Below, one piece after another: positions 13,056 to 26,000 of a stretch of DNA of 64,000 nucleotides. The notes beneath the pieces were generated by a model. It was given only the letters and a program-made list of their open reading frames with translations. It was not told the origin of the DNA and made no database searches. Each line of letters opens with the position of its first letter. Position 1 is the first letter of the stretch. Origin of the DNA: Chloranthus sessilifolius (taxonomy: Eukaryota > Streptophyta > Magnoliopsida > Chloranthales > Chloranthaceae); contig CM037590.1 in the NCBI GenBank assembly GCA_021018995.1, forward strand, positions 108,067,097 through 108,131,096, given 5' to 3'. Both the position numbers and the translations under genes were made by a program.

Positions 13056-13850
13056 CTAAAAATGATCTAATCTGCTTGATAGTCCTGGGTGGGACAGATG
13101 TAAAATCAAGTCCACTTTAGCCTTGTCAACCTCAATTCCTTTGGGAGAGACCACATGGCCTAGCACAATCCCTTGGGTCCCCATAAAGTGACTCTTTTCC
13201 CAGCTTAGGACCAAATTGGTCTCTTCACATCTATGTAAAACCATATTAAGGTGTCTCAAACACTGGCTAAAGCTGTCCCCATACACTGAGAAATCATCCA
13301 TGAAGATTTCCAGGAATTTGTCAATCATATCAGAAAAAATTGCATATATGCACCTCTGAAAAGTGGCTGGGACATTACACAGTCCGAAAGGCATCCTTTT
13401 GTATGCAAAGGTGCGAAAGGGACATGTGAAAGTAGTTGTCTCCTAATCTTGAGGATCCACAGGGATTTGGTTATACCCTGAGTATCCATCAAGAACACAG
13501 TAAAATACCTTCTCAACCAGCTTATCTAGAATTTGGTCAATGAAAGGGAGGGAGAAATGGTCCTTTCTGGTCTTGGAGTTGAGTTTTTGATAGTCAATGT
13601 AAACCCTCCAGTCAGTAGTCTCTCTGGCTAGTATCAACTCCCCAGAATCTGTAGTGATAACTGTGATGCCTGACCTTTTATGTACCACTAGGATAGGTGA
13701 CACCCATTCAAAATCTGAAATGGGGTAAATCACCCCTGCATCCAATAGTTTCACTATCTCCTTGAGGACCACCTCCTGCATGTGAGGATTTAATTTCCTC
13801 TGCATATCTCTTGAGGGTTTGGCACCCACATCCAGATAAATTCTATGCAT
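13056..13850 (-). pseudogene. Element A reverse transcriptase remnant
   Basis: Minus-strand translation contains the fingers and palm of a gypsy RT (WVSPI, YRVYIDYQKLN-like, MPFGLCN, FMDDFSVYG). The HFM...GIVLGH stretch is typical of the Athila/Tat branch. It is broken. Confidence 0.87.
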
Positions 13851-14294
13851 GCAGACTGAGGCATCAATGCCTCCAAGGTCAGCTATTGTCCACCCAATTG
13901 CTTTCTTGTAGTTCTTGAGAATATTCAGTAGTTCCTCCTCCTACTCACTAGTGAGAGAGGAGGAGATAATTACGGGAAGCTTGTTGTCCTGCCCCAAGAA
14001 GGCATATTTTAATGTGGCTGGGAGCTGCTTTAGCTCCAGCTCAGGGGGACTTTCAATTGAAGGTAACAAAGGTGTCTTAGTAGCTTGAGGAAGGGGCAGC
14101 AATGTATGTTTCCAATTGAAATGTTGCACTATGCCCACAGAAGACTTTGTTATGGTACTGTCTTCTATCATGAAAACTAGGGCCTCCTCCTCAAACAAAC
14201 TCTAAATATTTTCCAGGTCATCAGCAACATTATCCTAATCCAGCAGATTGGATAATTCCTCTTCCACTAGGCCATCTAGTACATCTACTGCGCA

Positions 14295-14666
14295 TCAGTC
14301 CTCAATGTCAGTCTGAGGCACCGTAGCAGCATGGTACACATTTAAATGGGCCTTCATGTTCCCAAAGGTAACCTCCATCACCCCTGACCTGCATTGTATG
14401 CAAGCATTTGCAGTAGCCAAGAATGGCCTGCCAAGGATAACAGAAATTGGGATTTTGCTTTTGCAAGGGTCCATGTCCAAAACAAAGAAATCAGCTGGAG
14501 AGCAGAATTTGTCCACCCCTACCAAGACATCCTCTACCACACCCACAGGTCTCCTCTTAGATCTGTCAGCCAGTTGGAGCACAACTGATGTAGGTTTAAG
14601 CTCCCCAAAACCTAGCTCCTCATACACTGAATAAAGGAGTAAGTTCACACTGACCCCTAAGTCCAA
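14295..14666 (-). pseudogene. Element A protease remnant
   Basis: An aspartic-protease-like segment lies between gag and RT on the minus strand, with a DLGVSVNLL start (retropepsin DxG region) and an ILGRPFLATA end typical of plant gypsy proteases. Confidence 0.78.
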
Positions 14667-15039
14667 GAGGGCTTTTCCAATTGTGTGGTTTTCGATTATG
14701 CAGGGGATAGTAGGTACCCCTGAGTCTTGTAATTTTCTGGTGTGGCAATGGACAGGACTGACTCAACATGCTCAACAACAAACACTCTTTTAAACAACTG
14801 CACCCTTGTTTCCTCTTTTGTGTGTAGAGGTCCTTCAGAAACTTAGCATAGGCATAAACTTATTTTATGGTATCAAACAAGGACAAATTGATCCTGACCT
14901 TCTTGAAAGTCTCTAGCATTTCCTCCATTTGAGCATTCCCTTTATCAAGAGGGGATGGGCCAACGAGTGCTTGAGGAAATGGCAGTTGTGGCACTGCTGG
15001 TGCCACTGCTGCATGCCTATTAACATCATGGTCATATTT

Positions 15040-16689
15040 TTATCTTTTTCTTTTATCTTCATTTATTGTTTGATGTTGGGGCTCAACATCAACCCCATTA
15101 TTTTGCCCTAGCTGATCCACCGCAGGGGGTACAATCCTTGGCTCCTCAACACTAACAATTCTTTCATTTTCATTTTCATTTTTCGTGACCTCCTCAGTTA
15201 TCTTGCCTACAAAATTGTCAACCATCCTGCCACTCCTAAGGGTAGTGATTACATCAGCTTCCTCATGGGTGGAGGATGCATCTCCAGTCATATACTGCCC
15301 TTTTGGATTTGTCAGGAGTTGACTAGGTAATTTTCCTTCCTCCCTTCTGTTCAAAGCATTACAAATTTGATCCAACTGGTCCTCAATCTTCTTAATGCTC
15401 TGTCCATGAAATTGACAGTCTGCATCAGGTTCCCCGAATTTTACATTGAAGCCAACATCTGCTCTTCAAATGAAGAGGATCTGGACTATTGTGGGGGCAG
15501 GGCCAACTGGTTAGACTGGGGGGCAGGTAGCGGAAAATTTTACCTTGGTGGGTACCCTTGGTTAAACTGGTGTTGGGGTCTATAAGGAACTACCACTTGC
15601 TGTAGCTGGGATTGAGGATATGAATCTTGTCTCCACCTCAGGTTTGGATGGTTCTTCCAAGAATACCCAGCAGGCTGCTGCCCATAAGTTTGAGCAGCAT
15701 TGGCATGCTCCATAACAAAATCAGGAAACTGCTTGGCAGATGGACAATCATGAATAGAATGTGTGGGAGATTGGCATATCAGACATGCTTCCTCCACTTG
15801 TGCAACCATCCAGGGCTGCAACACATTCATTTATTTGTCAAATTTTAAGGACAAATTGTCCACCTTCCTCTCCAAATCACCTTGCACTTAACTTCATATA
15901 TTCCACCTTTAGGGGTGGCCTCTTTCACCATCTTAGCTGGGGTCTGACTGTCATTACGTGACAAAGACTCCTTCTGTATGGAATTTTTCCCTATTATGTC
16001 AAACAACTCCCAAGCTTTCTCAGCTGTCTTGTGGTAGCTACCATCACAGGAAGCATCCACCATATCCCTGCTCTTGGGATTGATTTCTTGGTAGAATACT
16101 TGCACTAGTTGCCACATTGAAATTTGGTGGTGGGGGCATTGTTTTAACATTTCCTGAAATCCTTCTCAAGCTTCATAAAAATTCTCAGTTAAGGACTGAG
16201 CAAATGACAAAATATTTGTCCTCATCCGGCTAGTTTTATTAATGGGAAAGAATTTGGCCAGGAATTTGGTTTGAAGGTCACTCCATGACTGTATGCTATT
16301 GGCTGGGAGCTTTGATAGACGTGAGGAAAAAGCCTCAGTTTGGTGGCCTCAGGTCCCGAGCCAGCAATATTGAAAGTAGTACAAAATGCCAAAAATTGGT
16401 CTATATACTTGTAAGGATCTTTTTTACTAAGCTCATGAAATGAAGGCAGCATATTAATGGTGGAGGATTTAATTTCATAATTCCCCTCAACAGAGGGAAA
16501 TTGAAAGCAGAAGGGGGAGGTGTACTCCCCAGGTGCATTATACTCCTTTAATGTTCTCTGTCTTTCAGCCATGATAGCTGGTTCAGTTTCAATAGTAGGG
16601 CCTTGGGTGGTGTGTCTAGGTCTAAGGATCCTTTCAACCTCTAGATTTGGAGGTTTCAAATCAGGGTTTAAGGACCTTCTACCAAGCAT
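15040..16689 (-). pseudogene. Element A gag remnant
   Basis: It begins MLGRRSL on the minus strand, the same start as element C's gag. It contains the capsid-like retrotrans_gag block (INMLPSFHELSKKDPY) and, near 15760, a CX2CX4HX4C zinc knuckle. It is broken in several places. It is the first coding part after the primer site at 17011-17027. Confidence 0.82.
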
Positions 16690-17010
16690 ATACTCACGCC
16701 CATAGTAAGTAAAGAGAATGCTTACAAGCACACACAAAAAGATTTCAAACAAAAATTAACAACTACATAGATTTACACTAAATAAATAATAGGGAATTAA
16801 ATATAAATGGACTGAGATTTAGGGGGGAAGGAAGTGCAAGTAGAGCTAGCTACACTCCAGCTGCAGCTCTAGCTTTTCCCTTCCTCTGTTGTCCATTTCT
16901 GTAAAACTCTAAAAAATATCAGTAGTACTTTATTCTAGATTAGACACAGCTACAAAGAATTTGGACGTCTAAATTATAGTATAACTCGGCTCTACTAAAA
17001 ATATCAATAT

Positions 17011-17027
17011 CCCCGGTAGTGGCGCCA
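17011..17027 (-). other. Primer-binding site of element A (tRNA-Asp-like)
   Basis: TGGCGCCACTACCGGGG on the minus strand matches the complement of the plant tRNA-Asp 3' end (TGGCGCCGTTGCCGGGG) at all but a few positions. It sits nine bases from the LTR end. Confidence 0.75.
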
Positions 17028-17036
17028 AAAACTTGT

Positions 17037-19707
17037 TGTTGTTATTTCAAGATGCTTGCTGCTAACTTTATTTAAAAATAATGATAAGAATGTGTTAGTA
17101 AAAATAAATCAAAGGTGAATTAAAAGACATAAAATAATAAGTCTAAAAATACACACAGACCTGCAAGATACAGGGACTATTGTAGCAAGTTTTGATAAGT
17201 AAGAGTTTGTCCCATAGAGAAATTGATCTAGAACTCAAAATGGGCTATAATATTAGGCCTTCAGATCTGGCAATCCTAAAGAAAGGGAGTTGGGTGTCAC
17301 GACTATACTATTTTAACCCTAATAAAAGATAAATAAAGTACAACCCTATCCTAAGGAAAGAGTTAAGAAGAAGATGGTGATGGTGTGTGCCAAAATAAAA
17401 TATAAAAATAATAGAAAGTAAGCAGGTTAAGCTAGAGTTAATGCAGTAATATAACTCAGATTTAGACTGTCTCTGTAGTGGTCCTTGCTGAGATGCTATC
17501 AATAACTTCAACAAGGTAAAAGAATCTAATTTAACCCATGCCATTTGGGGTGCTCTTAGGGCTATACTCTGTCCACTCAAATGGTCACAGAGTATCTGAT
17601 AGAGTCTGTTAAATCTCATTGATGAAACCAGAAATGCTAACCTAATCCAAAGGAGTGGACTAATCATTTCCCCGACCAATGGACCAGATCAGGCCATGAA
17701 TATTATTACAAACACTATGTAATGCCAGTGCTACAAGCTCCCCAGATCTGCACACAGATCTGATTAACATCCATAGGTATTCCAACCCATAAAATCCTAT
17801 GTGCTTTGCCAAGGCCAACGACTGAATGTGCCCACACAAAGGACCAGCAATAGGTTGAATAAGGATTTAGATTCAGCTGGTCATTGCTACAAAATGCCTG
17901 CAATGACTCAACCTCAAGCTGTAATTACTACAGAGAAATTAAATCTAACATCTGATATCAATCAAGTAAAACAGAGGGGAGTCAGTTCCTGCACAAACCT
18001 TCTCACAAGGCTTTAGAAGCTCATGTACAGAGGAGAAGAATCCTTCTCAGACATGTGGCTGGACACCACCTTAGGGTTATACTCTATCCACTCAAATGGT
18101 CACAGGGTATCTGATAGGTCTGTCCATACCACAAAGATCTGAGAAAGAACATGTAAACTGCTGCTGCCACCATGGAGTCCTAGGGTTATGAGCTCTCCAG
18201 ATCTGGCTACAGATCCGGCTTGCTATCCATGGGTCTATTAAACCAAAGGAAATCAGATGGTAAGCAATAGATCTACTAGAAACTTAATGGGCTAGTCCCA
18301 AAAACATTGATCCTATAGACATCTAAGGAAACCATAAGATCTGTAGATTTAATTAGTCATTAAAATAATAATCTATTGATAAAAGCAAAACTTACAATGA
18401 ACTGTCTCAAGGCTGCAGCCTGTACACAACTGCTTATCCAAAAGATCCCAATGTATACAAGCCTATTACAAAACTAAAATAAAACTAAACCTAGCTACTT
18501 ACAAAAGGATTAGCCATCCAATGTTAGGCTAAGAGAGAAGAAAAATAAGAAAAAGAGATGATCAAACCCAAACCCTAGCTTGCTGGAGCTCTCAACCGAT
18601 AGAGGATAAAGGAAAGATGAAAATACTAAACTCTAAGTATAGCTTATATACTCTGTCCATAAGGCCTTGGCTCAAAAGAGATTAACCCTAATTTTTTTAA
18701 TAAACGTGGCACTATTACAGCCCTTGAATGCCTTGATATGTGCGCCTCAAAATCTGTGCTTCTGGAAGTGTGCCTAACCTTGGGAAATTCTCAAAAAGTC
18801 CTTGAGTTAAAACTGAGAAGTGGAGAGCCCGAGCTTCGCGGGGCTGACATCTGCATTAATTTACTCGCGCAGTGGCAGAGCCTTCGCGGAGGAGCATTTG
18901 GCTTAGGAGGATTGTTCACTCGCATAGTAGATTCTCAGTTGATCGCACAGCTGCTTTGCGCTGTAATGCTGTCGTGGAGGTGATTTGGAACGCCTAGATT
19001 TCTTCTGTGATAGATCTTGAAGTTCTCTCTCTGGATACTGCAGGTAGGCCTGCGCTCGCATAATGCGGTTATGTTTGAGTCTTGCGAGAGCTACGTGAGG
19101 AAGATTCTGGGCGTCTCTCTTCCAGGGCTTCACGAGAACTCCGCGATTTGATAAAATTTTCTTTATGCATATGGACTCGCTATGTTCTGCGCGCAGCTGC
19201 TTTAAGGCTCGATCTCCACGAGAGCTTCGCGAGAATAAATTCTGAGGGTTTTAAGATGTGAAATCTTCGCGATTTCTTTACTGCTCTCCTCTTGGTTGGG
19301 CGTCCTATCTGCGCGAGGGTAGCTTCCACTGCATCCATAGCTCCGCGAGGGAGCTCCTCAACTCTGTGAGGTGAGTCTTTTGATCCTCTGGTGCATTGCA
19401 CTTGCTGCTATTGCAGCCTCCTCCATACGCATCTACTTCTTTCATCTGGTAGACTTTTGGTCAATGATGACCAGCAAATGAGTCACCATGGTGAGCACTA
19501 CCAGGGTGTTCCATTAGGCTTTGGCTCATCTATAATCTTTACATGTTTGCTTTCTCTTCTTTAGACCAATAAGCATGGATTTTGTATTAAGCTGCACAGT
19601 TTATTGCTAACTACAAAACACACCTAACAATTGATTATTAGTCTACTTCAAGGTCCATCAAAGGCTAGGTTAAGAGGTGAAAAGTGATACTTTTCAGTGA
19701 ATAACAT
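17037..19707 (-). repeat. Element A 5' LTR
   Basis: Partner of 5046-7743. On the minus strand it drives gag-pol. The TATA box is at 18643-18651, the CGCG U3 array at 18830-19400, and the duplicated TCCACTCAAATGGTCACAG blocks at about 17570 and 18090. Confidence 0.92.
18830..19400 (-). repeat. U3 array of CGCG / TCGCGAG motifs in LTR A (5' copy)
   Basis: Same array as at 6850-7420. Single motifs differ between the copies, mostly by CG to TG or CA changes. Confidence 0.75.
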
Positions 19708-19712
19708 AATGG

Positions 19713-20065
19713 TAAACATAAGTATTGCTGCACTTTGCATGGCTTGGACTGCAGCTCGATGGTGCAATGCATGGATTGCTTGATAGATTGGCCAAAGTAG
19801 TTGTTATCCATTTGATGAGATCTAAATGCAGGCTTGCATGGGTGTAGCTGCTGCCATTTGGGAATGTTGGTGCTGCTGAAATGGTGACCCCAAGCTGTCT
19901 TAGTTTCAAAACTCCTCTAAATGACACTTTTTACTGGAAAACCGCACTAAGGCTGCAATTGCCTCCTTGCTGCAAAATATCACTAAAAAGTAATTATTAA
20001 TTACTCAGAGGCTTAGCAAAAGCTAGGTTTAAAGGGTAAAATGTGGTATAAAACTGTGACTAACA
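19713..20065 (-). repeat. Element B 3' LTR, second part
   Basis: It continues the LTR that stops at 5045 and aligns with about 25920-26271 of the partner LTR. It ends GACTAACA, followed directly by the polypurine tract. Confidence 0.9.
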
Positions 20066-23028
20066 CACCCCCAAACCTAACCTTTGCTAGTCTCGAGCAA
20101 AGTAAAATTTTAAACAACTAACCTATGAAATTAAATTCCACTTTCGTAAGGAACACAGGTGCATTTGGTGCATGCACTAAGCCTTTTAAACCCCTAGGTA
20201 ATCCCTAGTGGAGGAGTGGAGTCTCCAGAGGGTTTTCAGTGAATGTACCCCTAAACTTCTCCAATAAAATTAGTTAATACTCATGCAATATGCTACAACA
20301 GAGTTTAAATCAAATAAAATAAATTCCGCACCATGTTCATTCAATTCTAGAGGATTCTTAGCATAAAAACATCTGTTTAAAACTGAAATTCTGCTATAGT
20401 TCCTTCACTATCAATCAGCTCATGTCAAGGCATTGCGCCTGAAAATTAATGCTGAGTTTACCTTTAATTCAAGAATTCAATTTTGATAATGCCCCAAACA
20501 AATTGGATTTCATACCCAAGTCTTACCAGGGTTGTTCACTCACAACAAAAGTAGAAGGGTGCATCATTTCACACAGCTCAAGAGAAGTTATAAGCCTCAA
20601 ATAAAACTGTAAGCATGAGCATAGGCATTGTTCTAATTCTTGAAAATTTCTAACTCTTTTCACCATAGATCAAACAAATCCTCATCTCCACATGACAGCT
20701 CAATTAATTTCATATCAGTAGGGTCTTTTTATTGGATTGTAATGTGGCTTATGGGTGAAGTTTACAAAGAATAAAAGGGTAAGGAGGGACTCAAAATTGA
20801 GAAATCAACAAGGTAAGGAGGTGATTTGCAACTTCACAACCTTCATTTCAGCATAGTTCCATCTACTTCTTGAATTTTCAGATTTGAAATGGCTAGTTTC
20901 TAATCTTCTCTTCAAAATATCCAATGAAGTGACTTCTCTTTCTCACTCTTTTGTTTCACTTTTTTGTTTTTCTTTTCTTTTTGTAGGCTTTTTGTATTTT
21001 TCTACATTTTTCTTTTTATGAGCTGGCATGCCACAATTACACATCACACTTGTCTTCACGTGTATTTTCTTATTCTTTTACCAAATTGTCAAACCTTGCT
21101 CCTCTAACCTCACTTCTCCTCCTATTTCCTGATTTCTCAGATTGAGGGTGAACTGAAATAGGTCAAGAGGCTTTGGGTTCAAAATTTCTGATTTTTATCA
21201 AAGAAAATTGGGAATTTTGAGGCTCAAAAGGTGTGTATCAAGGGCAGTTCAAAGGGTAAGGATATTTTAAGCTCAAACTGTCCAAATGATGGCCTTACTT
21301 CATGTCCTCAATGTCATGAATGCTGTCAAGCTATTTCAACTTGGGTTTGCCTAACTTCTAGTGATCAAGATTAGATCCAATCAGTCCTTAGAGCAGAAAA
21401 ATTGTCAAGGCACTCTCAAATTTTATTTTTTTCAGGCCCAAATCTCACTAGGTATGGCCTTGCATCAAATTTTCTGGGGGGTATCCTCACAGTTTTCTCT
21501 CATTTCAAGTTCACTAAACAACAAATTTTAAAAATTCTTGACATTTGCTTCATGAAAAATGTTAAAACTACAGTTCAGTTCAGTTCCAAAAAGTTTTTTA
21601 GGTTTCTCTTTTTCCAAAAAAATCAAGTGGGAAATCATTTTATTTTTAAAAACTTTTTCCAATATAGTTGCACTAGCATTAACTCATTTCATTAGCACAC
21701 CTGTTATACCCCTAAACCTAAGATGAACATTGTCCTCAATGTTCTAGACAATGAGAAATTAGGGGCAGCAGGGTAAAAGAAAAACAAATAGAAAAAATCA
21801 AAGCTATATGTAACAGAAAATAAAAATGCAAAACTGAATACATGAATAAGAAAATGGAAAAAATGATATACAAATGCAGGAAAATTACTAGTAAAGTAGA
21901 AAAAAGAGCAAAACAATACTAAAACTGCTACAAAATAAAAACTAAAAACTGCATATGTGAACAGAAAAATAAAAGAACTACTATGCAAATAAGGGGAAAC
22001 TAATGCTAAAATTCCTAAAACAGAAAATCCTAAAAGAAAATCCCAAGTCACCTGAGCCAAATGAAACCCCACTGTGTGTTGTAAGTACCCCTGTAGAAGT
22101 GTACGAATCAATATGAATTTTAAATTGATGAAGCATGGATGTACACAGTTAGATATAGGATTCATACAGCTAAGATCCATTTTAATAGTGGAAAATAGTG
22201 ACGGAAAATAAAATCAATGGCTCAATTAAATTAGCAAAACAACATATGATCCACTGCTCATTAACCATCATGATTCCTCAAAATGAAGGGCTATGATCTC
22301 AGCAGGGTCAGATGGGGGTTCACGAATGAAAGCAAAGAAAAACATCCCATCTGAAGAATTTTTATGTTTTTATATTTTTCTACTTTTTTATGTGTTATTG
22401 ATCAGCTTGGGCTCCACAAGAGCCCTTATTTACTACTGCTGAAACATAATAAGAAATTTTAATTTATGTTTTTATTTTCTTTTATTTTTGTAAAAAAAAA
22501 TCAACATGCCTAAAAGACAGCAGAAATTATAATCTAAATAAACATTAAACACAACAAAACTGTTGGTTCTTAAGAATTTAAAAATTAAAAAATAAATGCA
22601 AAGGAGAAAGGGATGCAAACTCAGGCAGATCTGCTCCTACTGCAATTCATTTGCTCCTTGTTTGGTAGCTGCTCCAGATCTGCAAAAATCAACAACTGCA
22701 GCAATATCTTATTCAACCATATTGACAAAAACAAAAAGAAAAACTCAGGCCACTGCCTCATTTTGGCAAAAAGATAAAAGAGTGACAGCAACATTTATTC
22801 AAATAGTTAGAAGGCCAAGAATAAAAACTCATAGAAAAATAGAGCTGCTGCAGTTTAAAACTGGTTTTCTATACAAAAACTGCAGCAGACATTAAATCAA
22901 ACAGCTGGAATGCAGTATAAAAATCTAAAACAAAACAGCAATAAAAACTAAAAAATCATATCTACAAGAACTGAAAAACTCATATCTACTATCTAGATCA
23001 AAACTCCTCGGCAGCGGCGCAAAAAACT
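20066..23028 (-). other. Element B interior, non-coding
   Basis: From 20066 (polypurine tract 20066-20078) to the primer site at 23006-23022 no gag or pol segment can be found in any frame. The half next to the tract aligns with element A's 3' leader (for example CCTTTTAAACCCCTAGGT and ATCCCTAGTGGAGGAGTG), showing kinship with an autonomous partner. The half near the primer site is A-rich and unrecognised. Confidence 0.75.
23006..23022 (-). other. Primer-binding site of element B (tRNA-Asp-like)
   Basis: On the minus strand TTGCGCCGCTGCCGAGG matches the tRNA-Asp complement with about three differences, six bases from the LTR. Confidence 0.65.
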
Positions 23029-26000
23029 TGTTGGGGGGATTTCTAGTGCGCCAATTATTATGTAATGAAAAAAGTAAAATAAAATTAAAGTAAAATAAAG
23101 GATGGATTCAGCACATCTAAAATATCCAAGACCTGCAAGAAACATGATCCATTTGTAGCAAGTTTTGATAAGAGTTTGTCCCACAGGGAGTAGTGATCTA
23201 AACCTATAATGGTATGTAGTAGACCTCCAGATCTGGCTACAAATCTGGTAATTCTAAGAAGAAAGAGAGCTTTTCGGGTGTCACTAGATCTAATTAATCT
23301 ATAAAACAGAAATCTAAAACTAAGTCTAAAAGATGGAGGAAGATGGATGGTAAAATAAAGATTAAATGGTGAGAAATAGGCAGACAGGGACTAGTTCTCA
23401 CTGTAAATCGAATAAATTAAAGGCATTGTATAGATCTGATTTGCTACAATCCTTTTTTCTGGCTCCAAGCTTCCCAGGTTCCCTCGAATCCACCAATGGA
23501 TCAAAGCAATCTTGAGGTTAGGATCTGCCCTTCTACTGGATACAGTCCTAAGTTTATGATCTGCCCTTCTACTGGATACAGTTCATCCTCGAAATTATTC
23601 TAACCTATTGATCTACCTAGGTTCTCCCAACAGAGGTGAGGTATAAGAATCCAATCTCCACCAATGGATCAAAATAATCCTGAGGTTAGGATCTGCCCTT
23701 CTACTGGACACAGCCCTAAGTTTATGATTTGCCCTTCTACTGGATACAGTTCATCCCCAAGATTGCTCCAATCTATTGATCTTAATTGGAACAGGTAAAC
23801 CATTGCAGATGCTACAGATGCCAGACTACCAGCTCCTCATTTCTGGCTGGCACCCACAAGAGTATCCAATCCAGGGAAATCAAATATGAAGAAGTGAAAT
23901 ATAGATTAGAATTACCTTTAAAATGCACAACTACTATAATAACAGCAATTAAGCTCAGATCTGCAATCTGTGCAATATCAATCTATTCACCAAGCTTCAA
24001 AACCCTTAATTTACGATATCAAAATAGAATTGGACTGCTTATTTAGATCCAATCCAACATGCTGGATTAGGGAGAGAAGGGGGAAGAGAAAAAGGAAAAA
24101 ATAAAACTAAAAACTAAACCTAAATGAGCTAAGGAAAACCACAGTTATTCTATGGATTCTTTGCTGAGAAATTATAGCAGCAAGGAGTTCTATTTATACA
24201 TTTGCAGTGATCCGTGTGCTTGGGATATCAGCCAATCAGAGGAGAGGATTTGATGCTAATCCATGTGCTTAGCATTCTTTGCAGTTTCCAACTCTGCCCT
24301 TGCTAACCATTAACATTTTCTGCTGAAACCTTCATACACTCAGTTAGTCTTGCCCATGTGCAGCTGCCTTTGTTTTGAAGTTTTCAAAACTATCCCTGCT
24401 GTGAAGTTCCAAAATTGCCGCTGCCGTCCAATAATATTTTACCCAAGAATATAACTCTAGTTGCATTTCTGCAAATCAATTGCCTATGTGCAGAATCCTC
24501 TCATGCTTTGGATTTCCCAAAACTGCCCTTGCTGTCCAATAATATTTTTCTGCTGAAATCCCAAAATTATTTATTGCCAAAATAATCCTCACATTGTGCT
24601 GAAAATGTTTGAAGCCTTGATGGAGTCCAAGCTGCGGCAGGATGATAACCTGATAGTTTAGGGCAGCCTCGGCCATTCATGGCATCTTAAAAACTGCAGC
24701 TTCAATAGTGGGGAAGATGAAGGCTGCAACTTCAAGTGAGTAGTTGTAAGGTTGAGAGTTGATTTCGAGAGGATAGATGGCTAGGGTAGCTGCTGTTCGA
24801 CAGGTTTGGGTTGTAGCTTAAGTGCTCGAGAGGATAACTGTTGATGACTGCAGCAACATTTCGAGAGGTTTGGGCTGATAATCATCAACAGGTTGCTGCT
24901 GTGTTTTACTGCCCTTCGAGAGGTCAGCTGATGGGAGCTTGCAGTTCTCGAGAGGATTGAAAAGTGGATTTCTGCAGCTCGACAGGTTAGGGGATAGTTG
25001 GTGCAACTCGAGAGGATTGATGGGTGGATGAAGTGAAGATCTCCTTGACAGGCTGCCATGGGAGGTTGAGCAGTCGATAGGTTGAAGGGCTCAAGTGGTC
25101 GACAAGATCAGATGGTAAGGCTGTCAACAAGTTCAAAACATCAAATAGGTGCTGCATGGAGAAGCTGTCGTGAGGATGAGAGGATGCTGGTCGAGGGGTT
25201 CAAATGAGAATGTGGGCTAAGACATTCTCGTTAGGATTGAGGAGCTGGGCTTGTAGGACTCGACAAGTTGCTGGGGAGAGTATATTTAATGCTCGACAGG
25301 TTTCAAGGCAGGTTCTAAAGCTTGTAGTCGACAGGTTGGGACATCAACTGGTCGACAGGTTTAGTAGAGCTGCCAGTCGACAGGTTCTGTGCCATTAAGC
25401 TGAACTCTTCATCACCAGTCGTGAGGTTCAAGAGTGCAAGCTCAAGAGTTCTCGAGAGGGTGCACAAGGTTCTTGTCGAGAGATTGTAGAGTGCAAGGCT
25501 TCGACAGGATGGAGTATGGAGGGCTGCTCTTGAAGCTCATCTGCTCGAGGGGATTGAAGGTGGGGCTGCTGCAAACTGCTGTCGACAGGATGTTGTTGTG
25601 TTCGAGAGGTTCTGAAGCAAAAGATGAAGAACACGACAGCAATGCATGGGTGCAACTCGACAGGTTGCGTGTGCTCTTCATCTGCTAGACAGGTAGGCTG
25701 TTCAGCTACCATTCGAGAGGATTGAAGGGAGGTTCTGAACCTTGCACTCGCATTCAATAGGTACTGAACCCAAGTTGGCTGGTGTGCTGCTCGCTTGATG
25801 TTTTCAGGAGGTGCTGGACCAGCTGCTGCTGTATTCGATGGGTGTGGTGATGTAGTTCTTTGGTTTCTCAGCAGATTTCTAAGGGGCCAACCACACTCAA
25901 TTGCTTCAGTGATGTAATGGTAAACATAAGTATTGCTGCACTTTGCAAGGCTTGGACTGCAGCTCGATGGTGCAATGCATGGATTGCTTGATAGATTGGC

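Larger units (their letters stand above)
5046..19707 (-). mobile_element. Element A: Athila-like Ty3/gypsy retrotransposon, broken
   Basis: TAATG at 5041-5045 and 19708-19712 flanks the element. The LTRs are 5046-7743 (2698 bp, 3') and 17037-19707 (2671 bp, 5'); both begin TGTTGTTATTTC and end GTGAATAACA. The primer site is at 17011-17027 and the polypurine tract at 7744-7756. The gag, protease, RT, RNase H, integrase order on the minus strand is that of Ty3/gypsy. Athila is favoured by the gag type, the tRNA-Asp primer, the long LTRs and the long region after integrase. The coding region is decayed, with at least ten breaks overall. LTR divergence is about 6-7% over the first 290 bp by eye. 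Confidence 0.9.

Noticed and set aside
21704-22180. 158-codon open frame on the minus strand inside element B
   Set aside because: It is phenylalanine-rich low-complexity read from an A-rich strand, with no membrane-protein family likeness and no conservation in A or C.
22596-22895. 99-codon frame in element B near the primer site, as a possible small gag
   Set aside because: It shows no gag block, no zinc knuckle and no likeness to the gag of A or C.
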